Below, in pieces: positions 61,582 to 64,000 of a stretch of 64,000 nt of DNA. A program made the translations under genes and the position numbers. The notes below the pieces were generated by a model. It saw nothing but the letters and a program-made list of their open reading frames with translations. It did no database searches and was not told the DNA's origin. How positions within the stretch are numbered: the stretch's first letter is position 1; each line of letters starts with the position of its first letter. Origin of the DNA: Peromyscus leucopus. Its lineage: Eukaryota; Chordata; Mammalia; Rodentia; Cricetidae. Where the stretch lies: the NCBI RefSeq assembly GCF_004664715.2, contig NC_051083.1:103113063-103177062 (forward strand), read 5' to 3'.

Positions 61582-61695
61582 TTGGCATGCAGAAGAGCTA
61601 GTTAGGTACCTCCCAGGGTACCAGAATGGGGACTAGTTGGGATCCATGAAAATATATGTAGACTAATCATATATTGAAGACTGGCTTCATAATGG
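61582..61695. repeat. Intronic local duplication, copy 2
   Basis: Second copy of 61122-61240, same orientation, with roughly one difference in ten bases. Confidence 0.85.
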
Positions 61696-62621
61696 CTGGA
61701 ACATGTAGTTGAAACAATAGGCATTCAGAAGAGAGGAAACGAAGGCTGGCAGTTTCACAGACTAGGAAAACTTGAGCTAGAGCTTCAGAAAGGGTAGACT
61801 TTGGATGGAGAAACAGTATAGTGGAGATTAAGCAGGCGCAGCGATGAGGAAGTGGCCAGTCAAGAGCCCAGCTTGGTCAGAAGAGATACCGGTAAAATCA
61901 ATCTGTGCAAAACAGCTCTGTTTGCTCTTAAACATCTTGATCAGGGCACAGTCTGAAGAAAAGCAAGCAAGGAGACTGGTCTGGGTAGAGGGAGCCATTG
62001 GAGTGTGAAGCTTGGTGGCAGATGGCAGTCTCTATTAGAAACATGCACAGCATATATACACCTCCTATGTAGGATCACGACTTACTGGTGAGAAGGTCTT
62101 CCCACCTTATAATGTTTAGGAGAGAATATTGGTGTGATTGGGGATGATTACGAAAGATGTAGCAAAAAAAAAAAAAAAAAAAGGCAGGAGTTGATGACTG
62201 CATGTGAAGAAAAAAGACAGATGACTCACGTATGACTCTTAGGATTTCCTTCAATTTCCCGAAATCTGCATGCCTCTGCCAACTCTTGAGATTGAACAGG
62301 AGAAAGCAAAAGCAATCAGTTAAACGAAGCACCTTACTGTAAAATGATTGCTGATGGCGTCACCTCCTAATTCACACAGAATGTGGGGATAGGCGATAAA
62401 CAGACGCACTTGGGGTTTAGCTAAAAGAGTTACTTGGATCTTGACCTCTTCTACACTCCCCGTCTCAAGGTAGTGATCATCTCCCAGTAAATGGTTGGAA
62501 GTCGATGTCAAAGGAAGGCAGAAGCAGTATGTGTTACGCCTCAGAGCCTATAGGTACACATTTCCACAGAAAACTAATGCAACTGTCCATTTTGTCTCTT
62601 AAGAAAGCAGCTAGTTAACAG
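61696..62621 (+). other. IL13RA1 intron 1, no recognised repeat
   Basis: Unique-looking apart from a 19-bp A run at 62,164-62,182. Confidence 0.4.
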
Positions 62622-63000
62622 TTCTATAATACTTGCTCTGGGCAGAAACTGTTGTAGCACTTTACCTGTTTTTTTTGAGACAAAGTCTGATTACATAGGC
62701 CCCATTGGCCTGCTATTTGTTACTTAGCCCAGCTTGGCTCCAAACTCTTGGCAGCCTTCCTCCCCCAGCCTCTTGAGTGCTGGGATTGCAGGTGTGACAC
62801 ATTACCTATCTTAACTTGTTTAATACTTACAGTCACCCTTTGCAATCGGTTATGTTTAGGTTATGATTCTCATCCTTATGTTATAGGTGAGCAAGCTGAG
62901 GAGGAAGAGGGAGGTTAAGTAACTTGCCACACAGTAGTTGCAGAGCTGGGATGAGCTAGGCTCTTGAGCTGATGTCCTTAATTACTTCACTGTAGTGGAA
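62622..63000 (+). repeat. MIR element split by an old B1
   Basis: Left: 'tctataatacttgctctggg', 'gtagcactttacctg'. Right: 'acttgtttaatacttacagt', 'gtgagcaagctgaggaggaa', 'gaggttaagtaacttgccac', 'gcagagctgggatgagct'. Confidence 0.85.
62671..62807 (-). repeat. Old B1 nested in MIR
   Basis: 'gagacaaagtctgattacat … gagtgctgggattgcaggtg'. 'ttacct' occurs on both sides, a probable remnant of the target-site duplication. Confidence 0.75.
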
Positions 63001-63296
63001 CCAGTCACCCAGAGCCCCTAGAAGCTATTCAAGTGTAGTCACTGCTTTTTTGTGCATATGTCTTACAATATGTATTACAAAATTCTCATGTGTCATGATG
63101 TGCTTACTATCTGGAGATTACATTTTAGCTTTTAGAGAGCTGTGGGCCCAAGGCCTCAGGAACCATAGGAATCCTGAAAACAGCCTTTGTGTTAGATTGT
63201 ATGCTAATATAGGTTCTCTGAGCATGCTTCGGCATGGTGTTTAGTCAGTTAGGTAATGAAATGCATTTTTCCCTTTTAGAAGAATCATGCTTCCAT

Positions 63297-63327
63297 GCTT
63301 TGGAAGAAGAATGTCTTCTTCCAAAGC
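63297..63327. repeat. Perfect 14-bp inverted repeat, 3-nt loop
   Basis: Arms gctttggaagaaga and tcttcttccaaagc are exact reverse complements around ATG. Confidence 0.95.
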
Positions 63328-63398
63328 TAGGGATTGTACCCGGGGCCTTGCATATATAAAGTAAATCTTCTATTACTGTATTGCCAACCTATTTGATT

Positions 63399-63542
63399 TT
63401 TTTTTTAAATTTTGAGACAGCATCTTGCTAAGTTTCCCAGGCTAGACTGAAATTTGCCATGTAACCCAACCCACTCTCTAAAAATCAGGCCTGCTGTCTT
63501 AGTCTCCCGAGGAGATAAGATTGTGGGCATGTGCCAACATGC
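63399..63542 (-). repeat. Old B1/PB1-type SINE
   Basis: 'gagacagcatcttgctaagt … gctgtcttagtctcccgagg'. A tRNA-SINE head (reversed) follows at 63,575-63,655. Confidence 0.65.
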
Positions 63543-63669
63543 CCAAATTTGAAGTGTGTGTGTTTTTTTTAATTATGAAAAGGCGTTTATTTGGGGAGCA
63601 ATGCCTGCTGAGCATTGAACCCAGTGCCTGGTACGTGCTGCATCCCTAGCTTCGGTTGCTGAGTCGGTC

Positions 63670-64000
63670 AGGTGTTTTTTTCTGCATCGACTGGGATAAT
63701 GTCATATTTCTTTTTCCCTTTCATTGTGTTAATGTGGTCTATTACACTGATTAATTTTCCTATGTTGAGTCATCCTTCCAGGAATAAATCCCACTTGGTC
63801 ATGGTGTACAATCCTTTTGGTATGTTACTGAAGTCACTGTGTCAGCATTTTATTGAGGATTACTTGTCTGTTAGGATTTAGAAACAGGTACTGCAGGCCT
63901 CATAGGTCTTTGAAAATGGAAATGTATAGTATTGGCTTTTTAGATACTTGGTACAATTTGCCCATAAAGCCATCAAGTTAGGATTTTTTTTTTTGCCAGG
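63670..64000 (-). mobile_element. Ancient L1 ORF2 fragment, antisense, continuing past window
   Basis: 'aatgtggtctattacactga', 'ttcctatgttgagtcatcct', 'aataaatcccacttggtcat' and 'gtgtacaatccttttggtat' are the antisense of a conserved mammalian L1 ORF2 stretch. Confidence 0.8.

Larger units (their letters stand above)
58786..64000 (+). other. IL13RA1: IL13RA1 intron 1 (5' part)
   Basis: The intron starts with gtgagt. I looked for exon 2, expected to encode the N-terminal QPPVTNLSVSVENL-like segment of the mature receptor, and did not find it before the window end. The intron contains MIR copies, degraded B1 elements, a local duplication, a 31-bp hairpin sequence and an antisense ancient L1 piece at the right edge. 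Confidence 0.8.

Overview
The window looks like nuclear DNA of a cricetid-type rodent (hamster, vole or deer-mouse group). The evidence is many tRNA- and 7SL-derived rodent SINEs (B1, B2, B3, B4), rodent-type L1 3' ends, MT-type MaLR LTRs, a URR1 hAT element, and B1 copies with the ending 'ccaggaaaggcgcaaagctacacagag', which I associate with cricetids. The exact species cannot be read from the sequence. The two genes recognised, DOCK11 and IL13RA1, are neighbours in the same orientation on the human and mouse X chromosome, so this is very probably X-linked DNA.

Region 1 (1-22,980) is the 3' end of DOCK11 on the + strand. Eight coding exons (6123-6245, 6986-7099, 8423-8569, 14379-14589, 14941-15131, 15610-15710, 17073-17211, 22514-22633) join in one open frame of 381 codons plus a TGA stop. 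They encode the C-terminal part of the DHR2 guanine-nucleotide-exchange domain and the C-terminal tail. All introns are GT-AG except the last, which uses a GC donor (CAG|GCAAGT). A short 3'UTR with a Pumilio-type motif ends at an AATAAA at 22,956. The introns hold SINEs, LTRs, ancient repeats and a (CAG)15 tract.

Region 2 (about 22,985-58,400) is intergenic. I found no supportable protein-coding gene. It consists of SINEs, antisense L1 pieces, ancient MIR, L2 and MER5A copies, MaLR and class II ERV LTRs, microsatellites, a 46-bp minisatellite, a roughly 310-bp local duplication, and a small L1 ORF2 fragment with perfect target-site duplications but no L1 3' end.

Region 3 (about 58,440-64,000) is a CpG island with the first coding exon of IL13RA1 (ATG at 58,707, splice donor after 58,785), followed by the 5' part of intron 1, which runs past the window end. 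The exon encodes a signal peptide very like those of mouse and human IL13RA1.

The genes do not form a functional unit. DOCK11 is a cytoplasmic Cdc42/Rac exchange factor of haematopoietic and other cells. IL13RA1 is the IL-13/IL-4 receptor chain. I did not find a new biological system here. The best second-look items are the GC-AG intron, the internally truncated L1 insertion, the local duplications, the ERV piece with a recognisable primer-binding site, and several unusual-structure sequences. Repeat family names come from recognition of consensus motifs, without a database search, and boundaries are approximate unless target-site duplications are cited.
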